A program made the position numbers and the translations under genes. Shown here one piece after another: positions 53,057 to 61,981 of a stretch of 64,000 nucleotides of DNA. How positions within the stretch are numbered: the first letter of the stretch is position 1; every line of letters starts with the position of its first letter. Location: contig CANLOU010000001.1 of NCBI GenBank assembly GCA_947492995.1, positions 567,001 to 631,000 of the forward strand, written 5' to 3'. Under the pieces are notes generated by a model. The model saw only the letters and a program-made list of their open reading frames with translations. It ran no database searches and had not been told where the DNA came from. This DNA comes from an uncultured Litoreibacter sp. (GTDB lineage: Bacteria > Pseudomonadota > Alphaproteobacteria > Rhodobacterales > Rhodobacteraceae).

Positions 53057-54124
53057 ATGAGCCTGTTACCCAACATAACCGAGCTGGTTGCCCGCGGCCG
53101 ATCCGACCTACGGATGGGCGTGCCAATCGTCGTTGGAGACGCTTTGGTTTTTGCGGCCGAGACCCTTAACGCGGATCGATTGGCCGCGCTGCGGCTGTCA
53201 GGCAGCGGACTGGTTTTGGCGTTGACCGCATGGCGGGCGGAGACGTTGAAAGCCCGCGCCTATGACGGCGACGTCGCGCGGGTGGTTGTCCCCGAGGACG
53301 CGCCTCTGAGCTGGATCCATTCTGTTATCGACCCGTCCGATGACCTGAACGCACCGATGAAAGGCCCCCTCAAGACAATGCGCAACGGCAACGCGGATGT
53401 AGAACGCGCCGCGCTTGAATTGGTAAAATCGGCACGGTTGATTCCCGCAGTTGTGTCGTTACCGGTTGGCCAGCTCGCAACGGACGGCTTGACCCGGTTG
53501 GGGCTGGCCGCTTTGCGCGACGAGCTGAAAGCGGCGAAGCCGTTGGCACCTGTTGTCAGTGCTCGGCTGCCGCTGGTCGTCAACGAGGCTGGGCGGCTTC
53601 ATGTGTTCCGGCCAGGCGATGGCGGGGAGGAGCATTACGCCGTCGAGATTGGCCGGCCGTCGCGGGCTGAACCGGTGCTGACGCGGCTGCATTCAGCCTG
53701 CTTTACCGGCGACGTGCTTGGGTCGTTAAAATGCGATTGCGGCCCACAGTTGCGCGGGGCTTTGGCGCAGATGGGTGCTGAGGGTGAGGGCGTTTTGCTG
53801 TATCTCAGCCAGGAGGGGCGCGGGATCGGCTTGGCCAACAAGATGCGCGCCTATTTTTTGCAGGATCAGGGATTTGACACGGTCGAGGCGAACCACCGCC
53901 TAGGTTTCGAAGATGACGAGCGGGACTTCCGCGTCGGAGCAGAGATTCTACGGTCGATGGGCTTCACACAAATCAAGCTGATGACCAACAACCCGCGCAA
54001 GGTCGAAAAGCTTTCTGCCTGCGGGTTAGACGTGGTCGAACGCGTGCCGCTTAAGGAAGGCAAAGGTAAGTTCAACGCTGACTACCTCGCCACGAAGGCC
54101 GCCAAATCCGGGCATCTTCTGTGA
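53057..54124 (+). CDS. ribA: GTP cyclohydrolase II (riboflavin synthesis)
   Basis: A 355-residue protein. The C-terminal 170 residues or so are GTP cyclohydrolase II, with zinc-binding C215, C226 and C228 (HSACFTGD and KCDCGPQL), the SQEGRGIGL loop and NNPRKVEKL. The N-terminal part corresponds to the DHBP-synthase-like domain of RibBA but lacks its clear catalytic motifs, the arrangement seen in alphaproteobacterial single-function RibA. Makes the first committed riboflavin intermediate in the cytoplasm. Its stop overlaps the next start (GTGA). Confidence 0.93.
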   Translation: MSLLPNITELVARGRSDLRMGVPIVVGDALVFAAETLNADRLAALRLSGSGLVLALTAWRAETLKARAYDGDVARVVVPEDAPLSWIHSVIDPSDDLNAPMKGPLKTMRNGNADVERAALELVKSARLIPAVVSLPVGQLATDGLTRLGLAALRDELKAAKPLAPVVSARLPLVVNEAGRLHVFRPGDGGEEHYAVEIGRPSRAEPVLTRLHSACFTGDVLGSLKCDCGPQLRGALAQMGAEGEGVLLYLSQEGRGIGLANKMRAYFLQDQGFDTVEANHRLGFEDDERDFRVGAEILRSMGFTQIKLMTNNPRKVEKLSACGLDVVERVPLKEGKGKFNADYLATKAAKSGHLL

Positions 54125-54618
54125 AGCCCACCGATATGGTCGTGACCCGCTGGGGCTGCCGCTTCATGGGGCACAACTTTCCGTGCAGCGTCGGCAAAGG
54201 TGGCATCAGCGCGACGAAGCGTGAGGGCGACGGCGCTACCCCTGTTGGCACGCACTCCATTGTGGGGCTGCTTTACCGGCCTGACCGTTTGGCGAAACCT
54301 GCGGATTGGGCCGTTCCAATTGGTCCGCGGGATCTGTGGTCGGATGACGGCAGTCACGAGGAATACAATATGATGGTGCGTGCGCCCTACCCGCACAGCC
54401 ATGAACGGCTGTCACGGGCTGACCCGCTCTATGATCTGGTGATCCTGACGAATTGGAATTGGCCTTACGCCGTCAAAGGTCGCGGGTCCGCGATCTTCAT
54501 TCATGCCTGGCGCAAACCTAGGCATTACACCGAGGGGTGCGTGGCGTTCCGGCCCGATCATCTGCACTGGATCACCCGCCGCGTCCGACATGGCACCAAG
54601 CTTATTGTTCAGCCGTAA
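54121..54618 (+). CDS. L,D-transpeptidase-family (YkuD) protein without signal peptide
   Basis: A 165-residue YkuD-domain protein with H128 in FIHAWRKP and nucleophile C140 in TEGCVAF. GDGATPVGTHSIVGLLYRPD and WDDGS-like segments match the family. There is no signal peptide, unlike the protein at 9918, so the place of action is unclear. It begins at GTG 54121 overlapping the ribA stop (GTGA), so it is coupled to riboflavin synthesis in translation. The end overlaps the convergent YggS gene by ten bases. The domain call is firm and the role unknown. Confidence 0.85.
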   Translation: MKPTDMVVTRWGCRFMGHNFPCSVGKGGISATKREGDGATPVGTHSIVGLLYRPDRLAKPADWAVPIGPRDLWSDDGSHEEYNMMVRAPYPHSHERLSRADPLYDLVILTNWNWPYAVKGRGSAIFIHAWRKPRHYTEGCVAFRPDHLHWITRRVRHGTKLIVQP

Positions 54619-55262
54619 TCACGCTCACCAAAAATGGCGGAGCCGACGCGGACATGGGTTGCGCCTTGCGCAACCGCGCGCTCAAAATCACCGCTCATCC
54701 CCATGCTCAGGCCTTCTAGCCCATTGCGCTTTGCGATCTTGGCCAACAATGCGAAATGCAATGACGGCTCTTCCTCCGCAGGCGGGATGCACATCAAGCC
54801 AATCACCGGCAAGCTCAGGTCTCGGCATTCCGCGATGAAAGCATCGGCCTCCTCAGGGTGGACGCCGGCCTTTTGGTCTTCTTTGCCGGTGTTGACTTGG
54901 ATGAACAGATCCGGGCAGCGGCCCAGTTCGGTTGCCAGTGTCGCCAACTTACGCGCCAGTTTGATCCGATCAAGGCTGTGGATGACGTCGAACAGCTCCA
55001 TCGCTTGTTTGGTCTTGTTGGTCTGCAGAGGGCCAAGCAGATGAAGCTCTATCCCGTCGAAACGAGATCTGAAGTCCGGCCACTTGCTGGCCGCCTCCTG
55101 GACCTTGTTTTCCCCAAAGACGCGATGCCCTTGCTTTAGCACTGCCTCTACACGGTCATTAGGCTGTACTTTTGACACCGCTATCAGATGCGTGCTGCCT
55201 TCGCTGCGACCAGTTCGAACTTCTTCCGCATTGATCCGGGCAATGATGTCTTCAAGTGGCAT
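54609..55262 (-). CDS. YggS-family PLP-binding protein (PLPBP)
   Basis: A 217-residue pyridoxal-phosphate homeostasis protein with alanine-racemase-like fold and no known catalysis. The PLP lysine is K31 in LIAVSKVQ; other landmarks are FGENKVQEAASKW, LHLLGPLQTNKTK and SMGMSGDFERAV with GATHVRVGSAIFG. The ATG at 55262 begins the family region. It ends overlapping the convergent YkuD gene. Confidence 0.95.
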   Translation of the reverse strand: MPLEDIIARINAEEVRTGRSEGSTHLIAVSKVQPNDRVEAVLKQGHRVFGENKVQEAASKWPDFRSRFDGIELHLLGPLQTNKTKQAMELFDVIHSLDRIKLARKLATLATELGRCPDLFIQVNTGKEDQKAGVHPEEADAFIAECRDLSLPVIGLMCIPPAEEEPSLHFALLAKIAKRNGLEGLSMGMSGDFERAVAQGATHVRVGSAIFGERDYG

Positions 55263-55308
55263 GGCGCTATCCTTTGAGTTGCACACTTTGCTCACCACAT
55301 CGTCGCCC

Positions 55309-55339
55309 AAAAGAAAAGAGCGGACCCTTAGGCCCGCTC
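55309..55339 (-). terminator. Rho-independent terminator of the porin gene
   Basis: GAGCGG at 55318-55323 pairs with CCGCTC at 55334-55339. On the minus strand the stem is followed by TTTTCTTTT. It lies right after the porin stop. Confidence 0.85.
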
Positions 55340-55365
55340 TCTCAATTCTTTGGTAGTGGTTGAGC

Positions 55366-56307
55366 TTAGAAGCTCAGGCCAAGACCCAGCGATGCACGGT
55401 GTGGATCGAATGCTGCGCCGTCTACGTCGTCTCTGCTGTAACCAGCGTGGACAACTGCGCCGCCGCCAAGGTCATATGCAACTGAGATACCGTAACCAGC
55501 AGAGGTCGGGTTCGGGCCTGTGTCGGCTTCGAAACGACCGTAGTTGAAGTGCATGGACAATGCGCCAGTTGTGTAGCCAACGCCGATGCCCAAGTGGTCG
55601 CCATCTGTACCAGCAACGTCGCCGTCAAATGTCGAGTATACGATGCCAGCGGACAGACCGTTCGCGAAGGTTGCGTCAACCGAAACACCAATTGTGTCGC
55701 CGAGAAGGTCCGCGTCTTGGTAACCCAAGCCGAGGTTCACAGTCGTACCGGACAGGTCCAGTGCGTACTTGAAACCAATCGCGTAACCTGGCGAGATGCC
55801 GGAAATGCCGTTGTCGTCGTCGATGGACACAGCAACGCCGAAGTCACCAACAGAGTAGTCCCAACGCAGGATCTGGCCGTCATATGCGCCATCTAGGTAG
55901 GAACCCAGATAACCAGCGTGGGATGTTTCGTCATCCGCGATCGAGCCAGGGTTGCCGACGTTGCCAGCTTCTGTCAGAGCCCAGTCCATAGCGCCGTCAG
56001 TGTCACCCATGGTGATTGTGCCGAAGCCGCCGGAGATGAAGATGGTTGCGCCACCGTCGTCCGCATTGTTGTTCACAGCAGCTTGTGCGCCGCCTTCGTC
56101 CAGGTCAACCGACGCGCCGAAAGTCAGGCCGTTGTCAGTTTCACCAGTCATTGTGAATGTCACGTCGATGTCAGTGAAGAACTGAACGTCGCCGCCTGTG
56201 GACGAGCCAAAGATACCCATTTCGGCGCGGCCTGTCAGATCAACGTCTGCTGCGGCAGCACCAGTAACAGCTACGAGTGCTGTTGATGCGATAAGTAGTT
56301 TTTTCAT
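55366..56307 (-). CDS. Outer-membrane porin
   Basis: A 313-residue beta-barrel porin of the Rhodobacter type. A signal peptide (about residues 1-19, KKLLIASTALVAVTGAAAA) is followed by DVDLTGRAEMGIFG, many alternating short strands separated by Gly/Asp-rich loops, and a terminal phenylalanine in LGLGLSF, the usual signal for the BAM machinery. It forms general diffusion channels in the outer membrane. A strong terminator follows, and a 411-base spacer lies upstream. Codons are biased toward those of highly expressed genes (for example GGT/GGC and GCA/GCC). Confidence 0.93.
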   Translation of the reverse strand: MKKLLIASTALVAVTGAAAADVDLTGRAEMGIFGSSTGGDVQFFTDIDVTFTMTGETDNGLTFGASVDLDEGGAQAAVNNNADDGGATIFISGGFGTITMGDTDGAMDWALTEAGNVGNPGSIADDETSHAGYLGSYLDGAYDGQILRWDYSVGDFGVAVSIDDDNGISGISPGYAIGFKYALDLSGTTVNLGLGYQDADLLGDTIGVSVDATFANGLSAGIVYSTFDGDVAGTDGDHLGIGVGYTTGALSMHFNYGRFEADTGPNPTSAGYGISVAYDLGGGAVVHAGYSRDDVDGAAFDPHRASLGLGLSF

Positions 56308-56718
56308 TTTTCATGCCTCTATGTTGGCTGATTCCGCGCAGAGTGCGCTCAAGTACTCAGTCTGTTTACTTCCTTCTAATTACCTTGCAAAGACCGCACC
56401 CAATTTATGCCATGGTTAAGGCACATTTTTGCAACGCTGTATCGTAACGGCATATTGCTGCCATGCAGGTAGGCCGGTCCTTGTTTATAGGGCTGGGGTA
56501 TATTGGTAGCTGACAACCGACTGGGCCGAACTGGTAAGCCTAAACCGCGGCGGTCACAGCATCGCCACGATGAGGCGGCGGATCATCCACACCAGTCACA
56601 GCTTGAAGGGTCCCAGCAATACATGCAGGCCTTGACGGAGCGCATTTATTATTTCTTGTGACCCGCCCTCAGCTTGGGTAATACGGTAAAAAGCCTTCTA
56701 TCAAGGGGTCGGGCCAGA
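56308..56718. other. Long intergenic region upstream of the porin and DUF3576 genes
   Basis: 411 bases with no convincing ORF. It must hold the promoter and untranslated leader of the highly expressed porin (minus strand; an AGAGG lies just before its ATG) and of the DUF3576 gene. The stretch near 56320-56470 is AT-rich compared with its surroundings. No tRNA or known RNA family is recognisable, but a porin-regulating small RNA would be easy to hide here. Confidence 0.5.
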
Positions 56719-57264
56719 ATGTCAGTCGTTAAAACAGGTAAATTTGCAGCAATTGGCCTTGTGGTCCTTGCGCTTGCCGCGTGTGGAAACAGCAATTTCA
56801 GCCGCGGGAGCGGTATCGGAAGCGTGGGCCTTGGAAATAACGAGCGTCGCGAAAACAACCCCGATGGTTTTTCGCGTGACTTCGACAGCGCCGCGCGCGC
56901 GAACGCCGTCAAGAAGGGCGACTCTGTCTTTGACTTGTTCCGAAACAATGACGACCCTAACGTCACGCTGCGGGTCAACAAATACCTTTGGAATGCTTCG
57001 CTGGATGTCTTGAACTTCATGCCAGTGCAACGCGCCGATCCATTTACCGGCACCATTTCAACAGGTTATGGTCGCCCACAAGGATCAGGCCGGGCCTATC
57101 GTGCAACGATCTACATCACCGACCCGGCGCTTGATGCGCGGTCTTTGCGCGTCGCGTTGCAGGGCTCCGGTGGGGCGGCTGTCAGCACTGAAACGGTCCG
57201 TGCCATCGAGGATGCGATCTTGACCCGCGCCCGTCAGCTACGGATTCGCGACACCAAGCTGTAG
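56719..57264 (+). CDS. DUF3576 lipoprotein
   Basis: A 181-residue lipoprotein with signal peptide and lipobox LAAC (C22). The body (SVFDLFRNNDDPNVTLRVNKYLWNASLDVLNFMP and RAYRATIYITDPA, in pieces) matches the alphaproteobacterial DUF3576 family, found upstream of leuS in Rhodobacteraceae. Its role is unknown, presumably at the outer membrane. The ATG at 56719 starts the signal peptide. A terminator separates it from leuS. Confidence 0.85.
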   Translation: MSVVKTGKFAAIGLVVLALAACGNSNFSRGSGIGSVGLGNNERRENNPDGFSRDFDSAARANAVKKGDSVFDLFRNNDDPNVTLRVNKYLWNASLDVLNFMPVQRADPFTGTISTGYGRPQGSGRAYRATIYITDPALDARSLRVALQGSGGAAVSTETVRAIEDAILTRARQLRIRDTKL

Positions 57265-57294
57265 ACCCCGCGACCATCTTTACCTAAACAAAGC

Positions 57295-57320
57295 GCCGGG
57301 CCTCATCGCCCGGCCTTTTT
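57295..57320 (+). terminator. Rho-independent terminator between DUF3576 gene and leuS
   Basis: GCCGGGC at 57295-57301 pairs with GCCCGGC at 57308-57314, followed by CTTTTTC. Confidence 0.85.
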
Positions 57321-57339
57321 CGTTCCCAAGGAAGCACTC

Positions 57340-59886
57340 ATGTCCCGCTACAACGCCCGCACCGTCGAACCCAAATGGCAGGCCGCCTGGAATGAGGCCG
57401 AGGCCTTTCTGGCCAAGCGCGATGACACCAAGCCGAAATACTACGTGCTGGAGATGTTCCCCTACCCGTCTGGCCGCATCCATATCGGGCATGTGCGCAA
57501 CTACACGATGGGCGATGTGATCGCGCGGTACAAATCCTCATGCGGTTTTTCTGTATTACATCCAATGGGTTGGGACGCCTTCGGCATGCCTGCGGAAAAC
57601 GCTGCGATGGCCATTGGCGGCCATCCCAAGGAATGGACCTACGGCAACATCGCCGCGATGCGCGACCAGATGAAGCCGTTGGGTTTGTCGATCGACTGGA
57701 CCCGGGAATTCGCGACCTGCGACCCCGAATATTACGGCCAACAGCAGGCGCTGTTTTTGGACATGCTGGATGCTGATCTGGTCTACCGCAAGAACGCTAT
57801 GGTCAACTGGGATCCGGTCGATATGACCGTTTTGGCCAACGAGCAGGTGATTGATGGTAAGGGCTGGCGCTCGGATGCTCCGGTGGAGCGGCGAGAGCTA
57901 ACCCAATGGTTTTTCAACATTTCTTCGATGGCAGATGACCTGCTGGACGCGATTGACGGCCTGGACAATTGGCCCGCCAAGGTGAAGCTGATGCAATCCA
58001 ACTGGATTGGGCGGTCGCGCGGGCTGCAGTTTGCGTTTGAACGCACCGATGGTGGTGAGGCGATTGAGGTCTACACAACGCGCCCAGATACGTTGATGGG
58101 GGCGTCTTTTGTAGGCATCTCCCCAGACCATCCGCTGGCCAAGAAGTTGGAGGCATCTGACCCGAAAGCCGCTGAATTCATTGCAGAATGTCGCAAAGGC
58201 GGCACCACGGCGGAGGCGTTGGAGACGGCTGAAAAGCTGGGCTACAACACCGGCCTGACGGTCAAGCACCCGCTTGATCCAAGCTGGGAATTGCCCGTCT
58301 GGGTCGCCAACTTCATCTTGATGGATTACGGCACCGGCGCGATCTTTGCGTGCCCCGCACATGACCAGCGCGACCTTGATTTCTGCCGCAAATATGACCT
58401 GCCGGTGATTTCCACCTTCGAGCCGAAGAACAATGAAGGTTTCGTTAAACCGGAGACCAGCGGCGAGGCATATGTGCCGCCGAAGGACGAAATTGTACAA
58501 TTTGTACATTTTCTGGAGGGCCTAAACCCCATTTGTACAGGAATTGAAGCCGTCGATCACGCCATCGCCAAGGCCGAAGCTGAGGGTTGGGGGACGGGTC
58601 AGACCAAGTTCCGGCTTCGCGATTGGGGACTGTCACGGCAGCGCTATTGGGGTTGCCCGATCCCGGTCGTGCATTGCGCCGACTGCGGCGTGGTGCCGGA
58701 GAAGAAAGAGAACCTGCCGGTGGAACTGCCCGACGATGTGTCCTTCGACATTCCGGGCAATCCGCTGGATCGGCATCCGACATGGCGCGACACCGAATGC
58801 CCGTCTTGCGGCAAGCCTGCGAAACGCGAGACCGACACGATGGACACGTTTGTGGATTCGTCCTGGTATTTTGCGCGGTTCACGGCTCCTCGGGCGGAAA
58901 CGCCGACCGATATTGATGACGCCGCCTATTGGATGAATGTCGATCAATATATCGGCGGCATTGAGCACGCGATTTTGCATCTGCTTTATTCGCGCTTCTT
59001 TGCGCGGGCAATGAATGTGACGGGGCATCTGCCGCAAGGCACCGCCGAGCCGTTTGACGCGTTGTTCACCCAAGGCATGGTGACGCATGCGATTTACCAG
59101 ACGCGGGACGAAAACGACCGACCCATCTATCATCTGCCGGAAGATGTGGACGAGGCGAACGCCACGCTGCGCGAAACCGGCGAGGCGGTGGAGGTGATCC
59201 CGTCTGCCAAAATGTCGAAATCCAAAAAGAATGTGGTCGATCCAGTCGACATCATTGACCAATACGGCGCTGATACGGCGCGGTGGTTTGTGTTGTCGGA
59301 TTCGCCGCCCGAGCGGGACGTGGAATGGACGGCCTCCGGGGCGGAGGCCGCTTGGAAATTCCTTGGCCGCGTGTGGAGGTTGGCCGAAGATCTTGGCGAC
59401 GGCGACGACACAGACGAGGCGTTGGAGCGCGAAACCGCCAAGGCGATCCACGAGGTCACCGTCGGCATCGAGACATTTGGCTTTAACAAGTCGGTCGCCA
59501 AGCTTTACGAATTCGCCAACGCGATCCAGAAATCGAAAGCGGGTCCGGGGGCGAAACGCAAAGCGGTGAAAACTATCGCGCAGCTTATGTCGCCGATGAC
59601 CCCGCATCTGTCAGAAGAGATTTGGCAGCACTTGGGTGGCGAAGGCCTGATTGCGAAAGCGCCATGGCCGGAGGCGGATGAAAGCCTGCTGAAGGAAGAC
59701 ACCGTCACCTTGCCGATCCAGATCAACGGCAAACGCCGTGCGGAAATTCAAGTGGCCGCCGACCTGCCCAAGGAAGAGGTTGAAAAGCTGGCGCTGGCAA
59801 ACGAAGCTGTCATCAGGGCGCTCGATGGTGGGCAGCCCAAGAAGCTGATCGTGGTTCCGGGGCGCATCATCAATGTTGTTATCTGA
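57340..59886 (+). CDS. leuS: Leucine--tRNA ligase
   Basis: An 848-residue class I aminoacyl-tRNA synthetase charging tRNA-Leu. HIGH signature is HIGH at residues 48-51 and KMSKS at 624-628 (AKMSKSKKN). The editing domain lies about residues 225-415, and [16 protein letters not shown] follows it. Residues 384-402 are encoded by a copy of the palindromic TTTGTACA element (see repeat at 58492), with codons unusual for this genome. The 3' end overlaps the lptE start by 14 bases, and holA follows, an arrangement common in alphaproteobacteria. Confidence 0.97.
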   Translation: MSRYNARTVEPKWQAAWNEAEAFLAKRDDTKPKYYVLEMFPYPSGRIHIGHVRNYTMGDVIARYKSSCGFSVLHPMGWDAFGMPAENAAMAIGGHPKEWTYGNIAAMRDQMKPLGLSIDWTREFATCDPEYYGQQQALFLDMLDADLVYRKNAMVNWDPVDMTVLANEQVIDGKGWRSDAPVERRELTQWFFNISSMADDLLDAIDGLDNWPAKVKLMQSNWIGRSRGLQFAFERTDGGEAIEVYTTRPDTLMGASFVGISPDHPLAKKLEASDPKAAEFIAECRKGGTTAEALETAEKLGYNTGLTVKHPLDPSWELPVWVANFILMDYGTGAIFACPAHDQRDLDFCRKYDLPVISTFEPKNNEGFVKPETSGEAYVPPKDEIVQFVHFLEGLNPICTGIEAVDHAIAKAEAEGWGTGQTKFRLRDWGLSRQRYWGCPIPVVHCADCGVVPEKKENLPVELPDDVSFDIPGNPLDRHPTWRDTECPSCGKPAKRETDTMDTFVDSSWYFARFTAPRAETPTDIDDAAYWMNVDQYIGGIEHAILHLLYSRFFARAMNVTGHLPQGTAEPFDALFTQGMVTHAIYQTRDENDRPIYHLPEDVDEANATLRETGEAVEVIPSAKMSKSKKNVVDPVDIIDQYGADTARWFVLSDSPPERDVEWTASGAEAAWKFLGRVWRLAEDLGDGDDTDEALERETAKAIHEVTVGIETFGFNKSVAKLYEFANAIQKSKAGPGAKRKAVKTIAQLMSPMTPHLSEEIWQHLGGEGLIAKAPWPEADESLLKEDTVTLPIQINGKRRAEIQVAADLPKEEVEKLALANEAVIRALDGGQPKKLIVVPGRIINVVI
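58492..58542. repeat. Copy of the palindromic TTTGTACA element inside leuS
   Basis: The stretch contains TGTACA at 58494, 58503 and 58534. Its outer copies lie 40 bases apart, close to the 41-base distance between the two TGTACA of the rpsO-pnp element. Left end TTGTACAA-T-TTG and right part GGGC-CT-AAACCCCATTTGTACA match the intergenic element (TTGTACAAATTG and GGGCAAAACCCAATTTGTACA). It is translated in frame and uses GTA, GTA, CTA, TGT, ACA, GGA codons within 19 codons, which are otherwise scarce nearby. Confidence 0.65.
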
Positions 59887-60355
59887 CAGACGCATCTTTT
59901 TGCTGGGCCTTGCGGCGCTGGCGGGCTGCGGGTTTGAGCCGGTTTATGGCACGAACGGCGCGGCCTCTGGCCTGCGCGGGTCGGTGCTGGTGGATGAACC
60001 GACGGACCGCAATTCTTTTCAGCTGACCGAACAGCTTGAGCTGCGGTTGGGACGCGCGACCGCGCCGCAATACGGGCTGAAGGTTGTTCTGAATGTGGAC
60101 GAGGAAGGCCTGGCGATTTCTGGGTCCAACGACATCACGCGGTTCAACATCATTGGCAGCGCCGACTTCGTGCTGCGCGATTTGGCGACAGGGCAAGCGG
60201 TGCTTACGGACAAGGTCAACACCTTCACCGCCTATTCCGCGTCGTCGCAGCCCGTGGCCACCTTGGCCGCCGAACGCGACGCCACACGTCGGCTAATGAC
60301 TGCCTTGGCCGATAAGATCGTGTCGCAGTTGCTGCTGCAATCGGGCAGCCTTTAG
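59873..60355 (+). CDS. lptE: LPS assembly lipoprotein LptE
   Basis: A 160-residue outer-membrane lipoprotein that plugs the LptD barrel for lipopolysaccharide insertion. The signal peptide ends in lipobox LAGC (C19), followed by the family GFEPVYG segment. The body shows typical weak conservation ([20 protein letters not shown], in parts). It starts at an ATG overlapping leuS by 14 bases, so the three genes leuS-lptE-holA are co-transcribed. Confidence 0.88.
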   Translation: MLLSDRRIFLLGLAALAGCGFEPVYGTNGAASGLRGSVLVDEPTDRNSFQLTEQLELRLGRATAPQYGLKVVLNVDEEGLAISGSNDITRFNIIGSADFVLRDLATGQAVLTDKVNTFTAYSASSQPVATLAAERDATRRLMTALADKIVSQLLLQSGSL

Positions 60356-60357
60356 AG

Positions 60358-61380
60358 ATGAAGCTGAACGCCCGCGACGCGCGCGGCTTCTTTTCCAAAC
60401 CTGACCCGACCCGCGCCGGGATTTTGATCTACGGACCTGATGCGATGCGAATCGCGATGCGCCGGCAAGACGTGATTGCCGCCCTTGTCGGCCCGCAAGG
60501 CGAGGAAGAGATGCGCCTGACCCGCATCCCCGCCGCCGAGCTGCGCAAGGACAAGGCCATGTTGATGGACGCGATGACCGCGCAGGGGTTCTTCCCCGGG
60601 CAACGGGTGGCGTTTGTGGAGGACGCCAATGACACGGTGTTCCCCTCGATCGAAGCGGCGGTGAAGGAATGGCGGGCGGGCGACGCATTCATTGTAATCA
60701 CAGCCGGTCAGCTGAAGCCGACGTCGAAAATCCGCAAGCTGTTTGAGGGGCATAACAACGCCTATGCGGCGGCGATTTATGCCGACCCGCCGGGGCGGGA
60801 CGAGATTGAAGAGACGTTGAAGAAGGCCGGTATGGGCGAGATTTCAAGCGACGCGATGTCGGACCTGCTGGACCTGGGCCGTATGCTGGACCCCGGCGAT
60901 TTTCGTCAGACCGTCGAGAAGCTGAGCCTGTACAAGCATGGCGACAACACGCCTGTGACGCCTGAAGACGTCGACAATTGCGCGCCGCTGACATCGGAGG
61001 CGGGGATTGACGAGGCGTTGGACATTGTGGCCGAGGGGCGGTTTGGCGAAATAGGGCCGATCCTGTCTAAGCTGACGGGTCAGGGCGTGCAGCCGGTCAG
61101 GCTCTGTATTGGTGCAAATCAGCATTTTCGCAAGCTCTACGCGGCGGCGTCCGACCCGGGCGGGCCCGAGGCCGGACTGAACCGTGGGTTCCCCAAAGTG
61201 CCTTACGTCCGCAAGGACAAGATGCTGCGGCAAGCGCGCGGTTGGGGGCCTTTCAAGCTGGAACAGGCTCTGAAATTGCTGACAGATACCGATTTGCAGC
61301 TGCGATCCTCGCAGCCGGTGCCGCAGATGGCGCTGGTGGAACGCGCCATGATCCGGCTGGCCATGATGGCCCGCACCTAA
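60358..61380 (+). CDS. holA: DNA polymerase III subunit delta
   Basis: A 340-residue clamp-loader subunit. It has the alphaproteobacterial HolA pattern: an N-terminal ILIYGPDAMRIAMRRQDVI, DAFIVITAGQLKPTSKIRKLFE strand and helix, FRQTVEKLSLYKHGD central helices, and a C-terminal collar domain ending ALVERAMIRLAMM. It loads the beta sliding clamp during replication. It begins three bases after the lptE stop. Confidence 0.9.
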   Translation: MKLNARDARGFFSKPDPTRAGILIYGPDAMRIAMRRQDVIAALVGPQGEEEMRLTRIPAAELRKDKAMLMDAMTAQGFFPGQRVAFVEDANDTVFPSIEAAVKEWRAGDAFIVITAGQLKPTSKIRKLFEGHNNAYAAAIYADPPGRDEIEETLKKAGMGEISSDAMSDLLDLGRMLDPGDFRQTVEKLSLYKHGDNTPVTPEDVDNCAPLTSEAGIDEALDIVAEGRFGEIGPILSKLTGQGVQPVRLCIGANQHFRKLYAAASDPGGPEAGLNRGFPKVPYVRKDKMLRQARGWGPFKLEQALKLLTDTDLQLRSSQPVPQMALVERAMIRLAMMART

Positions 61381-61393
61381 CAGGAGACCGCCC

Positions 61394-61981
61394 ATGTACC
61401 GAGTGATCGGAAACGTCGCCAGCCGCACCTTTCGGGTGTTGTGGATGCTGGAGGAAATCGGCGAGGCTTATGAGCATGTGAACGCCGGGCCACGCAGCGA
61501 CGAGGTGTACGCGTTCAACCCGTTGGGAAAAATCCCGGTGCTGGTGGATGGCGAAGACCCGATCACGGATTCGACGGCAATCATCACCTATCTTGCCGAC
61601 AAGCATGGCAAACTGACCGCGCCCGCCGGGACGGTGGACCGCGCCCGGCAGGACGCGATGACCAACCGCATATTGGACGAGTTCGACGCCAACCTGTGGT
61701 CGGCGGCCCGCAACAGCTTTGTCCTGCCGGAGGACAAACGCGTTCCTGAGGTGAAACAGACCCTGAAATGGGAATTTGCCCGGTCCGAGGCCGCGCTGGT
61801 GCGCGACATGGCAGGGCCGTTTGTGATGGGGGATGACATCACCATCCCCGACATCTTGCTGACCCATTGCCTGGGCTGGGCGATCACCGCGAAATTCGGG
61901 ATCAGCACGCCGGAATTGTCGGCCTATCTGGACCGCATGAAGGCGCGGGACGCGTATCGCAACGGACGCTCGGGCGCCTAA
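61394..61981 (+). CDS. Glutathione S-transferase
   Basis: A 195-residue GST: an N-terminal thioredoxin-like domain (about residues 1-76) with SRTFRVLWMLEEIG, NPLGKIPVLVDG and DSTAIITYLADKHG for glutathione binding, then an alpha-helical C-terminal domain. The substrate is unknown. It overlaps the end of the convergent flavoprotein gene by four bases. Confidence 0.93.
   Translation: MYRVIGNVASRTFRVLWMLEEIGEAYEHVNAGPRSDEVYAFNPLGKIPVLVDGEDPITDSTAIITYLADKHGKLTAPAGTVDRARQDAMTNRILDEFDANLWSAARNSFVLPEDKRVPEVKQTLKWEFARSEAALVRDMAGPFVMGDDITIPDILLTHCLGWAITAKFGISTPELSAYLDRMKARDAYRNGRSGA

Noticed and set aside
56308-56718. tRNA or other known RNA gene in the long spacer
   Set aside because: No cloverleaf, anticodon arm or terminal CCA-like pattern could be found by eye.
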